From Macrolepiota albuminosa (taxonomy: Eukaryota > Basidiomycota > Agaricomycetes > Agaricales > Agaricaceae): a stretch of 64,000 nt of DNA. The position numbers and the translations under genes were made by a program. Below the pieces are notes generated by a model. That model was not told the origin of the DNA. It was given only the letters and a program-made list of their open reading frames with translations, and did not search any database. This document shows, one piece after another, positions 32,285 through 44,747 of the stretch. Each line of letters starts with the position of its first letter. Positions within the stretch are counted from its first letter, which is position 1. The DNA lies in assembly GCA_027475525.1 (NCBI GenBank), contig JAMWFC010000051.1, forward strand, positions 1,811,205 through 1,875,204, given 5' to 3'.

Positions 32285-35200
32285 TTAAGCGACTTCAAGG
32301 CGTAGCGTAGCCCCTATTTGAGCGTAGAACGACAGACTTCCTGGATTCAATAGCGTTGCAGGGTTAACGCTAGTGAGGGGAGCACCGTTGATAATCTAAA
32401 GGGCGGGGTTCAGCTCGGCTTCGACCTGTTCAGCATGACAAGTTCATCCCACCTTCTTGACAAGGACTTCCACGCGCTTTCCATTCAGCGTATATGGAAT
32501 ATCGTCGACTTGGATAATCTACCACGAGCATTAATGTTTTGGAGTCATTCTAAAATGGTTAAAGTGGACTACACACCCTGGCGGGCACATGTCGAGGGCT
32601 CCGCCTATTACGAATTTCTAGCTTTATGTTGTACTCGAGGTCTGATGAAAGCACGGTATCTGGTGGCAGTTTGATGAACAGGATGACACGTTCGTCCAAG
32701 CCGTTCTCTATCTTCTGTCCCACGGCGAGAGCATCTAAGATAATATAATCCGCCCCTGGTCCAGAAAAGCATAAATCTAGAACATCGTAGAGTTCTGATG
32801 ATCCAAAACGAATGCCTCCTGGGTTTCTGTTATAAACCAGTCAGCGGTTCTGTACCATATGTTGCAATGTTTTATTTGGAACACAAGATACGGACAAGAC
32901 GCCGTCAGAGCGGCCAAGCATGATTAACCCTCCGCCATTCTCACTTCGCGAAGGTGTGATGATGACATGGTCGCCGTGGTCTGGTACGCTTTCAGGTTTA
33001 TCTGTAGTCAGCAGGTGAGATGACTTACACCAAACGCCCTCAAACTCCGAGAAATACGCTTGTTGATAGCGGACAATTGCAGCGTCAACAACTGATTTAG
33101 ACGCATAGCCAGGCAAGGGCCAAAATCCTAAAGGCATGCAAGGGAAAGGCTTTATGCATACCAATTCTCCTTGTTCACCGGGTGCACAAAGAGTCCCAGT
33201 CGGCGAAAAACTCTCAACAGCCATTCCCAACATACGACATTGTATTTCACCTCGATAAACAGGAAGTGCAGAACACATTCCGGCAAACAGCGAGCATATA
33301 TCAGTACCACCTTGAGAATGGTTGATCCCTAATCATATGACTTTCATTATGTGTCTAACTGACCTGTGATGGAACCTAGAAGGACATCTTTCCGAATATG
33401 CCGGTAGACATAGTCAAACAAGTGAGGAGCCAAGGGGGAACCCGTAGAGTAAATGTGCCGCAAAGTCGAAAGATCATGGTGTTCACGTGGTCGATATCCT
33501 TTCTACATAACAAGGATCAGATTCGTCCAGTGGTGAAAAGTGATGCTCCAGAGAGGTACCGAGAGATGGTCAATATACTTAGCACTAGTTCCAAATATAG
33601 TGATACCAAGGTCATCAACAAGTTTCCAGAGGTATGCAGGATCCCTCAGAGGGCTACCGTCGTATAGCACAAGGGTTGATCCCAAGCTGAGGCCGCTCAC
33701 GAGGAAATTCCACATCATCCACCCTCTTCACATTCTCATGAGAAAACGATCAGGACGTGGAAACGACACACACGTGGTAGTGTAATAGAAGAACACGTCC
33801 TCAGGCTTGAGATCACCACAGATTGCAAATTCTTTCTTGGCCTGTAACAACATACCTCCTGCACGATGCACAATTGGCCTGATGTCACCATAAAACATAG
33901 ATAAATGGGCGCCTTGCATATGAATGGACTGCTTACTTGGGTTTACCCGTCGTCCCGCTGCTAAAAAGAATCCATAATGGAGCATTGAAGGACCCTCTGA
34001 CCCACTCTATATCTCCGGAAGGTGTACGTCCGAGTTTACAACTGCGACCTTCTGCCAGAAATGTCTCCCATGGTATCCAATCAGAGAGCCAGTCCCCACG
34101 ATCTTCTCGTTGAGGGATAGCATGTATAACAATCACTTTAGAAGGAGCTGTTTTCCTTTTAGAGAGGCCAGAAAGTAATGCCGTGACTTTGGGAATATGC
34201 CTGTGAACCTTGGCATTGTAACTTTACTGGCGTGAGTGCCAAGAGACAGGCGATAGGGGCAGACCTACACCACGGCATCGACGACGAAGATGAACTTTGG
34301 TTCGACTTGTTCTAACCTGTATGAATGATCTGTAAGACTGAGGACGCAAACATGCAGCGAAATTTAAACATGTTAGATGTCATTGATAACTCACCGTTCA
34401 ATGACCCCTTCTGGACCAAAGTCGGCAGCCGCACTCACCCAAATTCCACCAACTGCTGCAGTAGCCAAGCAGGCAATCACGTTTTCCTGAAATTAGGCAA
34501 GTTGAGTATAGCCAAGCTATCGATGATAGACCAAGATTGTATGAAGCTATCGAAAGCTTCCGAAGGCGGGCCGAAAAAGTACTCACTATGCAGTTCGCGA
34601 TGATAGACCAAGATTGTATGAAGCTATCGAAAGCTTCCGAAGGCGGGCCGAAAAAGTACTCACTATGCAGTTCGAGAGTATGATGCTACACGGTCACCGG
34701 TTCCAAGCCATTTCGAAGGAGAGCAGATGCCAAGTCCGCTGTACAAGCGAACAATTCCTGATAAGTACACTTACGCAACTCAGGAGTGGGATCCTCTTGT
34801 GTCGGTTCCGCTATGTATTGATCATCAGTCTCAAGCAAACGGGATGCCAAGCGGCTTCCAACGGACTGGCTTGAATTAACGCCAACTTATCAGACCGGCA
34901 ATGCAACATGTTCTCAGCCCAGTTGAGTTTTGCATCGGCAAACCTGTGTCGTGTAAGTGACAGCAAAGATGATATTGATCTTTACTGCGAACCAAAGAGG
35001 ATTTAGTTGCATCGGCAAACCTGTGTCGTGTAAGTGACAGCAAAGATGATATTGATCTTTACTGCGAACCAAAGAGGATTTAGTGCGGAGGAGCGGAAAT
35101 ATCCACGACATGATCGCCTTTGTGACCAATGATCCTTGTCTCATCCCATACAGCACTCCAAAAACTATCAATGTTCGCAATCGACCAGGAGTACAGCTCT

Positions 35201-35332
35201 TGGTATGATTTCAAAGATAGCCCAGTGATGGCGTTGACCCGAGCTAGGAAACGAAAAGTAGCAGAGTCTTCAGGATGTGGAGGCCGGTAGAGAGGCTCGT
35301 CGTTGAAAAGCCCGATCGTCATGGTTAAGGCT
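32285..35332 (-). CDS. Acetoacetyl-CoA synthetase (AMP-forming)
   Basis: Activates acetoacetate to acetoacetyl-CoA with ATP in the cytosol, feeding sterol and lipid synthesis or leucine/ketone use. ATG 35332 (MTIGLFNDEPLYRPPHPEDS); an upstream in-frame ATG at 35367 is possible. N-terminal motif LYSWSIANIDSFWSAVWDET, then GDHVVDISAPPH, NPLWFADAKLNWAENML, the AMP-binding loop LWILFSSGTTGKPK, PIVHRAGGML, GWMMWNFLVSGLSLGSTLVL and YDGSPL. The later part has YRGEIQCRMLGMAVESF, PGEQGELVC, GGLIMLGRSDGVL, NPGGIRFGSSELYDVL, and the C-terminal KRVEVLVKKIINGAPL, ending LRLEVA at 32285. Many introns; about 680 aa, normal for the family. Two 77-bp duplications (34521, 34930). Confidence 0.93.
34521..34674. 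repeat. Exact 77-bp tandem duplication in acetoacetyl-CoA synthetase
   Basis: 34521-34597 equals 34598-34674. Confidence 0.95.
34930..35083. repeat. Exact 77-bp tandem duplication in acetoacetyl-CoA synthetase
   Basis: 34930-35006 equals 35007-35083; covers the intron between NPLW and FADAKLNW with its exon edges. Confidence 0.95.
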
Positions 35333-35700
35333 GAGTCGGAGTGTGGTAACTTGTAAGACAATCTCAAAGAAATTCCCCGGACTTGTAATGGACAAAAGGA
35401 GAGTGGACCCTAATTCGAAACGATCGATCTAGATTAGTGGCTCAGGTCCGACGTTACCGCGTGACATCGCACGTTTGTATAATCATATGAGTCGATAAGA
35501 AAAGTTTCTCGAGCGCCGTCTATCTTTTTCATTCCGAACCAGATACCTTGAGCTTGATTTTCCACTCGTTACATCTCACGTTTGTCTATAATCTCTGAGC
35601 TTAGTGTGCCATATATAATCGTCGCCACTTTGTTCTTTTCAACTACCGCCCTTCACCGTGAACGCAGGTACTTCCGTTACTCGCCCATCCCGCCTTTTAT
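35333..35700. promoter_or_regulatory. Divergent intergenic region, AACS and 35701 gene
   Basis: 368 bp between divergent start codons. A TATA-like CCATATATAATC lies at about 35609-35620, roughly 90 bp before ATG 35701. Nothing else recognised. Confidence 0.4.
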
Positions 35701-36299
35701 ATGGACAAATTCCTTGGTCCTCATTCACCTGAAGCGACTGCACACATTCATTTCAGGTCAGTGTTTGGAGAATTTCTTGAGAAGCCCACGAGTTCACGTA
35801 TACCTTTTTTCTCTCTTCAGCGAGAATTGGTTCAGTTGGGATTCTGAGCATCCATCCATCAACGAGACTCTCGTTTCTGGGTGTGCTTCTTACCGCGCAT
35901 TCGATCGTTATCTTGGTGGTGCAGACCTCTTTCTGTACCCCCGTAATAGAGCTGAGCTTGAAAGCATTCTGTGAGTAGAGTTCATTGTCGCATATATTCA
36001 ATCTCAACCTTTCCACAAGCAAACGCTATTCTTACGACGTAATTCATAACGCTATTGCAAGGAGCCGTTCCGCTTTACAACCCGGAGGATACGGTAGAGT
36101 GGGTAGTCTCTACTAAATTTTCGCTTTGTTCCACTGAGTCATATATCTGTAGGTGTGTTACCTTGCTGAGAAATCCATTCGCGATGTTTTGAACACCGCT
36201 GACAACACCTCCTACCTTCTCGCTTTGCACACACCAAATACAAACTCGTATCTTGATGTGGACCGCACAGCTAGTCCACGACCCATCAAGACCAAATGA
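35701..36299 (+). CDS. Unidentified protein of about 130 aa, four exons
   Basis: Exons 35701-35756, 35821-35970, 36062 to about 36107 and 36153-36299 join in frame. The protein reads MDKFLGPHSPEATAHIHFS, ENWFSWDSEHPSINETLVSG, ASYRAFDRYLGGADLFLYPR, NRAELESILSRSALQPGGYG, R then VCYLAEKSIRDVLNTADNTS, and ends TASPRPIKTK. Splice donors are GTCAGT, GTGAGT and a weaker GTGGGT. I do not recognise the family; no signal peptide or membrane helix. It may be a lineage-specific gene or a shortened member of an enzyme family. Downstream DNA to 36648 has no gene I can see. Confidence 0.5.
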
Positions 36300-36648
36300 T
36301 TTTTTCTTGTGTTCCTGTCGCGCGCTTCTTGTTATTCCTTGTATTATATCCATTTTTGGCGCATCATCGTCCTGTACATATCAGCCATTTGTACCTTTAT
36401 GAAGCTCTATGACTAGTTCATCGTATTTTTATTAGACTGGCGACATCTTGTCCTTTCACATGTACCTGTGTACATATCCTACTGTTCGGCGTCCTTTGCT
36501 GTAACTGGTTTTTATGATACTTTAAATTACTATTTTTTTTGATCCTGACTAGACCGGAGATCCTAAAAGCGGCGATGTCTCGGCCACCGCTCAAAGCTCA
36601 AGATCATTTATTAATCGTTACTCCGTGCTGCTTCAGCCCCGGACCATC

Positions 36649-39182
36649 ATGTTGAGGCTTGGGATTCTACTCATCGTTGCAGCTGGCCTGTGCGATGTTT
36701 TAGCTTCACCAATGCAGGCTGTGCTCCAAACTACTGTCAAGGGTACGTCGAAATTACTGCTAGGTTTTGGAGATCTAATATCTATAATCATACAAAGAGC
36801 ACAGGCGACTCCACGGTCGATTTCTCCACATAACAGATATACATCCCGATCCTTACTATCTCGCACACACGTCCCCGAAGACCGCTTGCCACAGGGAGAA
36901 GGGGAAGAAATCTAAGAACAAAGCAGGCTACTATGGCACACCATTCTCGTGAGGCATTTCCATTAAAAGTTGATGTGCATCGTCTGACGTGACCACCTCA
37001 CAAGGGAGTGCGATTCGCCATTTGTTCTCACCAATCACACGTTAGATTATTTGGACAAGGCGTGGTCTTCGGAGATAGATTTTGTCATTTGTGTGTACTG
37101 CTTAACCTTTCTTATCTTTCCTCTCGAATTGATCGAGGAAATTCTCACCATACAGGGACTGGAGATAATGCAAGGTAGTTGATCCCGCCAACCTCCGCGC
37201 CTGAGTTTGACGAGTGATAAAGACATGATAATGACCCCAAGATCCCTCGCACGCCTGATGAAATATACAGTCTTAACAGGGCTGTGGCCGCCAAGATGAG
37301 GGAGATATTCTCAAGCAAAGGGATACCAGTTGTTCCCAGCCTAGGTAAGCGAGCGTTCTCCCTTACCCAATTCGTTGACCTCTGTTTGGTTGGCAGGAAA
37401 CAATGACATCTGGCGTAAGTTACAGATTCCTTTTCTGAAGATTGTTTCAACTAAAAGGTGATATAGCTCATGTAAGGCAATGACTTTTTTGACAGACGTT
37501 TTGGCGCTGAGAGAATTATTCTTGTCAAGAACATTTTGACACCAGGTGAGTGAAACAGAGCAAAACATTCTATGTTTGTGCAGGAAGATGCTGATGAGAT
37601 GTCTGCCACGTGCACGTAGGTCCGAACAGTATTACTAATGAATTCTCAAAGTTAGATCCCTTGATTCTATTTGTTCAAACTTTGTTTTTGACTGGTGATT
37701 GATAGGATATGGGATATCTTTATCCCCTTCCCACATCTCCAGGTGTTCCAACGCGGAGCTTATTACTCTGTTGAGGTCATCCCGAACGAGGTTGCTGTAA
37801 TCAGCTTGAATACCCTGTATTTTTACGACTCAAATAAAGGTTCCCACGGAAATCCCCTTGCATGTATTTGGACATGGCTAACATTGACAACTTAGCTGTT
37901 GATGGCTGCGACTTCCATAACGAGGACGATCCTGGAAATCTCCAGTTTGATTGGCTTGAAGTGCAGTTAAAGATGTATCGAGAACGAGATATGCAGGTGA
38001 GCGACGTTGACGTCTCAGCTGTATTTATAATTAAAGATGATTTGTCAGGTCTGGATTACTGGTAAGTTCATCAAGGAATGACTGATGTCTTTTGGAACTG
38101 ACGCTGTCAACAGGTCACGTCCCTCCATCTCCGGGAAACTATTTCCCTGAATGTGTGAGTCGAAATGACTGTTCCTGATATTTTTAGAAGTCTGACCACA
38201 AGATAGTATGTCCGATATGTCGAGTTGTCACTCCGGTTCCAGGACACGATCTTGGGTCACCTGTTTGGTGTAAATTGCCCCATTTGACTCTTGTTCAGTC
38301 TGCTGATTGTTTGTATATAGCATATGAACATGGACCATGTATGGACCCAACAGCTTCTTGATTCGTAAACTCTGACTAAAATATGACAGTTTCAATTTTT
38401 GGAAAGCATCGATCTGGATTTTTTCAACGAGAAAGACCATGACTCGAGGCAGCACACAAAGACTTCTTTATATGACACACTGATGCAAGACTTTGCTGCA
38501 CTGTTCAAGTCTGGAAATATAAACTACACAGATTATGCAGTGGTCAATACGGCATCATCGGTGGTGCCTAACCCGTACCTCCCTTCATTTAGGATCTTTG
38601 CGTATAACGTTACGGGCGCGGAATCAAAGTTCAAGGCGAGCAAGAGCCGAAGTCATGGGCATAAGCATGGGGATCGCGCAGACAAGACCGCCCAGTGTCG
38701 ACTGAGAAAGAACCAGGATACATGGAAGTGTTTCCTGAACGAGACGTGGAACTCTGACCCTGAATCGCCCTCACGCAGTAACAAGCAATGGACTCCTTTG
38801 GGATATGCCCAGGTAGGTGTTCTTTACGGGTTCACAAGAGTCGGTATAAATTCGGACAATGCAGTATTACCTCCCTGATTTGGGACAGGCTAACGGAACG
38901 AAAGAGCCCGAATTCAAGCTAGAATATTTGACATTTGCTCCGAGACAGCTGCACCCAGCCGGGACAGATGGAAGCACTTTTCATTACCCGATACCGCTGA
39001 AACAACTGCCGAAGTCACTGCGAAACTCTAGTGTAACGGAGTCGAAGTACGCACCGTACTCGATGACAGACTTGACGATCCCGTCGTGGGTAGAGCTGGC
39101 ACAGAGGCTGGGGGATGAGAGCGAGGAGGATTTGCGGGGGCAGTTTCGGAAGTACATGTACATGGGGGGAGAGGAGGAGTGA
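36649..39182 (+). CDS. Endopolyphosphatase (PPN1/PHM5 type, vacuolar)
   Basis: Calcineurin-like metallophosphoesterase that cuts long polyphosphate chains inside the vacuole. ATG 36649; N-terminal hydrophobic signal-anchor LGILLIVAAGLCDVLA. Metal-binding motifs in order: GRFLHITDIHPDPYY (DxH), ECDSPFVLTNHTLDYL, TGDNARHDND (GDxxxHD), PVVPSLGNNDIW (GNND), then NTLYFYDSNK, DFHNEDDPGNLQFDWLEVQL, ITGHVPPSPGNYFPEC and HMNMDHF (late His ligands). A Lys/His-rich insert FKASKSRSHGHKHGDRADKT precedes CRLRKNQDTWKCFLNETW and LGYAQYYLPDL. It ends MGGEEE at 39180-39182. About ten exons, some only weakly delimited between 37450 and 38230. Length about 650 aa fits the family. No duplication inside. Confidence 0.9.
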
Positions 39183-39554
39183 AACGGGATGTGCAATGAT
39201 GTATCAGACAGATTGATGAGAAAACGTGAGAGCGAAGCGGAGGAATGAATATAAAGACAAAGAGAGAAACCGAAAAAGGCTGTTGTTGTCTTGACGATTG
39301 ACCTCTGGGTGACCTGGTAACCAACACTTTTCAGCTTCATCCTCACTGTACACTCATAATATCGTCGGGCACGATTGACCTCTGGGTGACCTGGTAACCA
39401 ACACTTTTCAGCTTCATCCTCACTGTACACTCATAATATCGTCGGGCTGTGTCTTTCGTTTGTATTCGCCACACTCTTCTCTCTTTTATTTTTTTTTGTT
39501 CTTCGGCTGGCCCGCCTACGCCTTTGCTTCTAAGCACCACCGTCCTTTGCCCCA
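39183..39554. promoter_or_regulatory. Intergenic region upstream of the RFX gene
   Basis: 372 bp between endopolyphosphatase and RFX genes, holding the 39294-39447 duplication and a pyrimidine-rich stretch (39470-39500) just upstream of the RFX start. Confidence 0.4.
39294..39447. repeat. Exact 77-bp tandem duplication, intergenic
   Basis: 39294-39370 equals 39371-39447, upstream of the RFX gene. Confidence 0.95.
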
Positions 39555-42485
39555 ATGACCGCCGTCAACGCTCATATCATGTCTTCCAGCATCCCCCTTG
39601 ACTACGGCCCCCATTCTCGCTCGTCCTCAGTCTCCTCTCACTCTTCCATCTCCCGTCCCCATTCATCCCAAGGCGGTTTCCATCCCGACGATCTCTACCG
39701 CAACTCGTCTCCTCTCACTCTTCCATCTCCCGTCCCCATTCATCCCAAGGCGGTTTCCATCCCGACGATCTCTACCGCAACTCTACATCCATGGCGACCA
39801 CGTACGGGATTCATTTAGCCCCTTTCCTTTGTCCCTGACCCTCGCTGACCACGACGCGCGACAGTCACCTCCCACTCACACAATCGCCAAGGGTCCCATC
39901 CGCCAAACACATAACAGAGCCCGTGTTGCCGCATCGCCCTATCCCCGCGACACAGACAGCGTACATTCATCCAGCAGCGAGACAGATGACTTATCTATGT
40001 ACCTTGCCAATGGTCCTTCAGATTACCACGGCATGTTTGCAGGTGGCCAGACCATGGCCCCCTCCCCCGACACCATGCACCCCGCAAGTGCCTTTGGGCG
40101 CATGGCGATCAGCCCTGATCACTCGCTGGAAAAGCTTGCTGCCAATGTACGGGTAGCTACTACAACTAGCGCTTCTGACAGGGCCAAGCAGATTTTTGTT
40201 CAGGCATGGTACGTCTTCGAATCCTCCCGGCTCTCGTAATCCACGTTTTGAATCTCGTAACAGGCTGACTGCCAATTACGCACCTTACCCTGATGGAAAT
40301 GTTCCACGTCAAGGGCTCTATTTTTCATACCGCAGGGTCTGCGACCAGTACGGGATCCCCCATATCAACACCGCCACGTTAGGCAAAGCAATTCGTCTTT
40401 GTTTCCCTACTATCAAAACACGGCGTTTGGGCGTCAGAGGAAATAGCAAATATCATTGTACGGCCTCTTTGTTGTATCCCATTGGTCCTTATCATTGATT
40501 GGCACCTGATGACAGATTGTGGTATCCGTCCTGCTACTTCGGCTGAAGCCGAGTGGCTCCAAGATTACATCCAAAAGTCCAATAATAACGCGGGTCAGCA
40601 ATCTGTCAATGCTGCCCGTCATGCACAGGAGCAATCGGAAACTGCAAACAGGGGCGAGGAACGTTCGGACGATGATGATGACGACGACTCAGAAGGTATC
40701 AACTCTGCGATGAACTCAAAACGAAATTCTCTGGCCTTGACAGGCGATATCAAAGGTGCCAACTTTGCGAATGACCTGAGCGACAAGACACCCACTGCCG
40801 CAACTCTCTTATCCCATGTGCAGCAATCTGTTCAGCGTCCTTCTGGCACCTTCCCGGCCGAGGCCTCTATTCGCCGCCATCCTAACCAAGAACCAGCCTT
40901 GGCTGTTCAAGCATCTTCGCCTCAACGAACGAACGGTCAGGTGCCGCCGTACTTTGGTCCGCAGCAAGCCCTCTCTGTTCGCCAGCTTCCTCACTTCCCA
41001 TCCATTGAGGATGCTGTCGGTGCAAGCTCTACCCATCACACGGTCCTTGCGCGCGAGGTGTGGGACTGGTTCCAGGACCATCTTGATGCCTTGCTGGAGA
41101 GCATGCGATCCTCTCGTTTTGATCAGTTCGAGATGCATCTACGAACATTCTGGACCAGGCTGGTAGGACAGCATCGTGAAATTGTGCATGCGCCTGCCAT
41201 CGCTGGGTTGATGGCCAAAGCTGATGCGATTGTGTATGATGTACGTCCAGACATCTGAAAGGTGTCAAACAATTTTTTTGATCATCATTTCTGTCTTTAG
41301 GAAATACTGGAGATCTTGCGGTTGCAGATGCTATCGCCAATCAGCACAACTTCCTTGTCCAGCCTTCGGCAGTTGGCTAACAAGATGGAGAAAATTTTGT
41401 TGGTTGCTCTTGAAAATTATGGCAATACGTTTGTCGAACCAAAGGTGGAACTTGGGGCGCGATTTGGACACCTCGTTTGTATGTTATGTGCACTCTTTAT
41501 ACAATTAGCGCTGATGTCTGCCTTTAGTGCGTTATCTTGATATCTATCAAGTCACACAAGCTCTTAATACTGTTCTAACAAACCAAAAGCAGTTGGCAGA
41601 GATGCGCCGGTCTTGGCAAAAGGTCGATTTTGAATCCGTCCGCAATCAGTCCGCCTTGGTCTGCAACTGTCGTCACGAGGACTTGGTCCAGCTCCTCGAA
41701 GTCGAATTTGTGCAAATGTTGGAAAGCTTAACGAAGACTCATGAACCGGTGCGAGAGGTCATGGCGTGGGCAGACAAGTGCTGTGAGCAATTAATGGGCA
41801 GCAACCGGGCGAATCAACCAGAGGAGAGAGGGCAGATGAGTTCGCGGAGCGTCCTTATCCGTTGGGGATACGTTACGAGCCAGGTTATGCGGGACTTGAC
41901 CATTCGTAGCGATCCTGCTTTCGGTGCATTCCAAATCCTGAAACTGTTCCTTGAGTAAGTGGACATCATTCATTCATCTGAAACAAGTTCCTAATCATGA
42001 AATGTTTCAGCGACTGGATCGCGGTGAACGTTCTGAGAAGTGTGGCACTGTCAACAAATTCTGTCGCTGCCTCAGTGGAGCCTGTAATGCAACAACAATA
42101 CTTTACCCTATCACCAATGCCAGGGCAAGAATCTTTTAATGCTTTAGAAGTTCGGCCACAACATATGATGGCTGTCACTCCAACTACTTCGAGTATGCTG
42201 GCGGCCCTCCAAAACGACCCTTTCCCGGCCGGTTCCATCGACCCCTCGTCGACTTCTTTTAGCCCGGATGCGTACAATCCATTATCATACATGGATACTA
42301 CTTCCAGCTCAGATGAGCCTACACAGTCAGGGCTCTCGTTCAGCGATTTCTCGAGCACAGGTGACGCCTTCGATGTTTCCAACTCTCCATTCCAGGGCTT
42401 GGGAATCAGTTCCTCCAATACATCTGGAAGCGAGCCGGAAGTTGAATCGAAGCCTATTAAAACTGAGCAACCGTCCGGCGTATAG
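39555..42485 (+). CDS. RFX-family winged-helix transcription factor
   Basis: Nuclear DNA-binding protein related to yeast Crt1/Rfx1 (DNA-damage regulated repressor) and other RFX factors. ATG 39555 (MTAVNAHIMSSSIPLDYGPH). Exons 39555-39801, 39865-40208, 40264-40457, 40516 to about 41240, then several more to 42485. The DNA-binding domain runs from SDRAKQIFVQAWLTANYAPY through VPRQGLYFSYRRVCDQYGIP, NTATLGKAIRLCFPTIKTRR and LGVRGNSKYHYCGIRP. An acidic DDDDDDDSEG patch follows. Downstream helical parts (EILRLQMLSPIST, LANKMEKILLVALENYGN) match the RFX dimerisation region, and the C-terminus is Ser/Pro-rich, ending KTEQPSGV. The 77-bp duplication at 39630-39783 in exon 1 needs one added base to give NSYIHGDH in phase with the next exon. 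Confidence 0.95.
39630..39783. repeat. Exact 77-bp tandem duplication in RFX exon 1
   Basis: 39630-39706 equals 39707-39783; one base missing at the right edge. Confidence 0.96.
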
Positions 42486-42869
42486 TTATTGATTTATCTT
42501 GTTCTGTTCTGTCTGGAGTTATTGTTGTGGACGAAGCTTTGATTTCATTTGCGGATATTCTTTTTTATTCATGGTTATACCTGTTATCCACCTCTTGTCT
42601 AACCTAGCTATCTCGCCCTTAACCTCTGTATCGTTGTCCTTTCCGTCTTCTCGAATGCCCCACATTCCTTGATATTGTACTTATCTTGATTCCATAAGGA
42701 TTTTGTTATCGATATCTATCTATACTTCGTTGTGCTTGTTTTCTTTGCTTTTAATACTTAGCTGATATGATTTATATCATCACAAGGAGAGGGAGTGTAT
42801 ATCCAAGCATGCATGTGAAATGAGTACATATCGTATTGAATACGCCTCATCCGTTCAGCTCGTTCGTCA
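42486..42869. other. Convergent intergenic region, RFX and BFR1
   Basis: 384 bp of T-rich DNA between two 3' ends; no gene, tRNA or repeat seen. Confidence 0.5.
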
Positions 42870-44623
42870 TTATGATTCTTCAACAGATTCATTTCTAAGC
42901 TCTTCCGTTTTTTCCACTGCCTCACTTGTAGTAGACTTCGGAGAGGCCTCACCCTCGTCTTTCGACGACACCGTCTCTGCAGTTTCTGCACCGCTTGGCA
43001 CTCCAGCCGTTTTCGTGTCTTTTGAATTGGTCAAACGCTGAATGTTCTCTTCGGCTTTGGCAACGTTCTCAGCAGTGATACGCGCCTGGTTAGCTTCAAA
43101 CCAGGCTTTCTTTGTGTTGAGATCCTCGACAACACGAGGCACATCAGCCGCAGAAGCGGGAGGAGGGATAGAAAGTGACATCAGGGCGGAGAGTGTGGGG
43201 AAAGGAAGGTTGAGGGCTGCAGAGGGACTCGCTGGTGTGTTTGACGTGCTCTTCCTGCCTTTCGATTTACCCTTTGCGCCGACGAAGTACGTCTCCTCCT
43301 CCTCGCCTTTCTTTTTTCGCACAACTGACCCCTCAGGAACAGCCTCAACCTGTCTGGCCTCCAATTTTGCGACACCAGTAATCTCATTCTTCTCCACGAG
43401 AGGTGTGGACTTGTAAGTGACGTTTCCGGAAGATTTACCGAGCAAGAAATCGATAAGGGTTTGACAGTCCTCAATTTGGGCTTGGAAGGCAGGTACTTTG
43501 GCCTCGTCAAGCAAACGTTCGGCAATCTCTGCCTTCTTCTGTGCATCCTCCGCTGCACGTTGAGCACGCGCCTTCTCTGCACGACGCGCGCGATCCTCGT
43601 TGACCTTGTTCCAATAAAGGTCATTCGCTTCACGATACTGGACAGTGAGCTCCCGTTTCTGGTTGAAGAGTGCATTGAGCTGAGCCTGGACTGCGTCACG
43701 TTCCTCAAATAGTCTGGTACGACCAGCATAGGCATCGTCGCTCTCCTTTTTCAGAGCATCCAACTCTGCCTTGATGGCATCATAACGGTCAGAGAGAGCT
43801 TTGAAATCGGGGTCATCACGCTGCTTCCGCAATTCTTCAACCTTGGCACGGTCAGCCTCAATGGACTCCTGGTCAGCCTGGAAGCTTTCCACGACACGGC
43901 GTGCTCGTCTGCTGGTAGAAATGTCTGCCAATGCTCTTTTCTCATCCGCAAGTTTCAAAGTGCCAGATTCAACCTGTTTCTCTAGGTTTCTGAAAAAAAA
44001 AAACGACATGAGGATATCTACCAGCAGAGTTGGCAAAAAGCTTACTTGATATGTGCGTCCACTTCAGCAACATTTTTGAAGGTCACTTTGCCCTTCGCAG
44101 CCTGAAGATCTTTGATCTACATCAAGAATATTAGCCTCAAATGAATTTTCAGTGTGAATCATTACCACGGACCTTCTTTTGGATGCCTTCCTGGAAGGCA
44201 TTTATCTGTTCACCAATTTTGTTCCTGGACATTTTGTTGCTGGACTGCTGACTGCGGATTCCATCAAGTTCAGCGCGAAGGGCAGCCTTCCGCTCGTTTC
44301 CAGGCCCTCCAGTTTTCGTGGCAAGGGAAATTTTATCCTTAACAGCGGACTGTCGTGCCTAATTATACAATGAACTTCGTAAAGAAAAAATTGTCACTCA
44401 CGAGTTTAGCCTGCAAAGCATCAATATCTTTCCTTAGCCTCTCTTGCTCAGCATCATATGCTTTCTTGTCGGGTTTTCCGCCAGCTAGTTTCGCGAGAAC
44501 TTCCGGGGTGTCCTTCTTGTCGGTGGTGGACACCGGGGTCGAGGCACCGCTATTGGCTGCGGAAGATTTTCCCTTCGAAGGAGCATTAGTTGCTGGAGCA
44601 GCTTTTGTCTTTGCAGCAGGCAT
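42870..44623 (-). CDS. BFR1: BFR1-like mRNP/nuclear segregation protein
   Basis: Coiled-coil RNA-associated protein that binds polysomes at the ER in yeast. ATG 44623 (MPAAKTKAAPATNAPSKGKS). Four exons; the N-terminus is low-complexity, then a long coiled coil: KPDKKAYDAEQERLRKDIDA, KTGGPGNERKAALRAELDGI, IGEQINAFQEGIQKK, FKNVAEVDAHIKNLEKQVES, TLKLADEKRALADISTSRRA and YREANDLYWNKVNEDRARRA. A Leu/Pro-rich segment around FPTLSALMSLSIPPPA precedes a second coiled coil and an acidic end ESVEES at 42870. The combination of KNV..VD..I..LE..VESGTLKL and EKRAL is typical of the family. About 530 aa. No duplication inside. Confidence 0.92.
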
Positions 44624-44747
44624 AGCAATATATAGGAATTAAGAAAGGAAGGGTATCAAGTAGTGGTGCTGGCGGTAAAAGAAATAGAATTGGTCCACGA
44701 TCGTGCGAAATTCAAATTCCCGACATGTAATTTGCATTATGTAGAAG

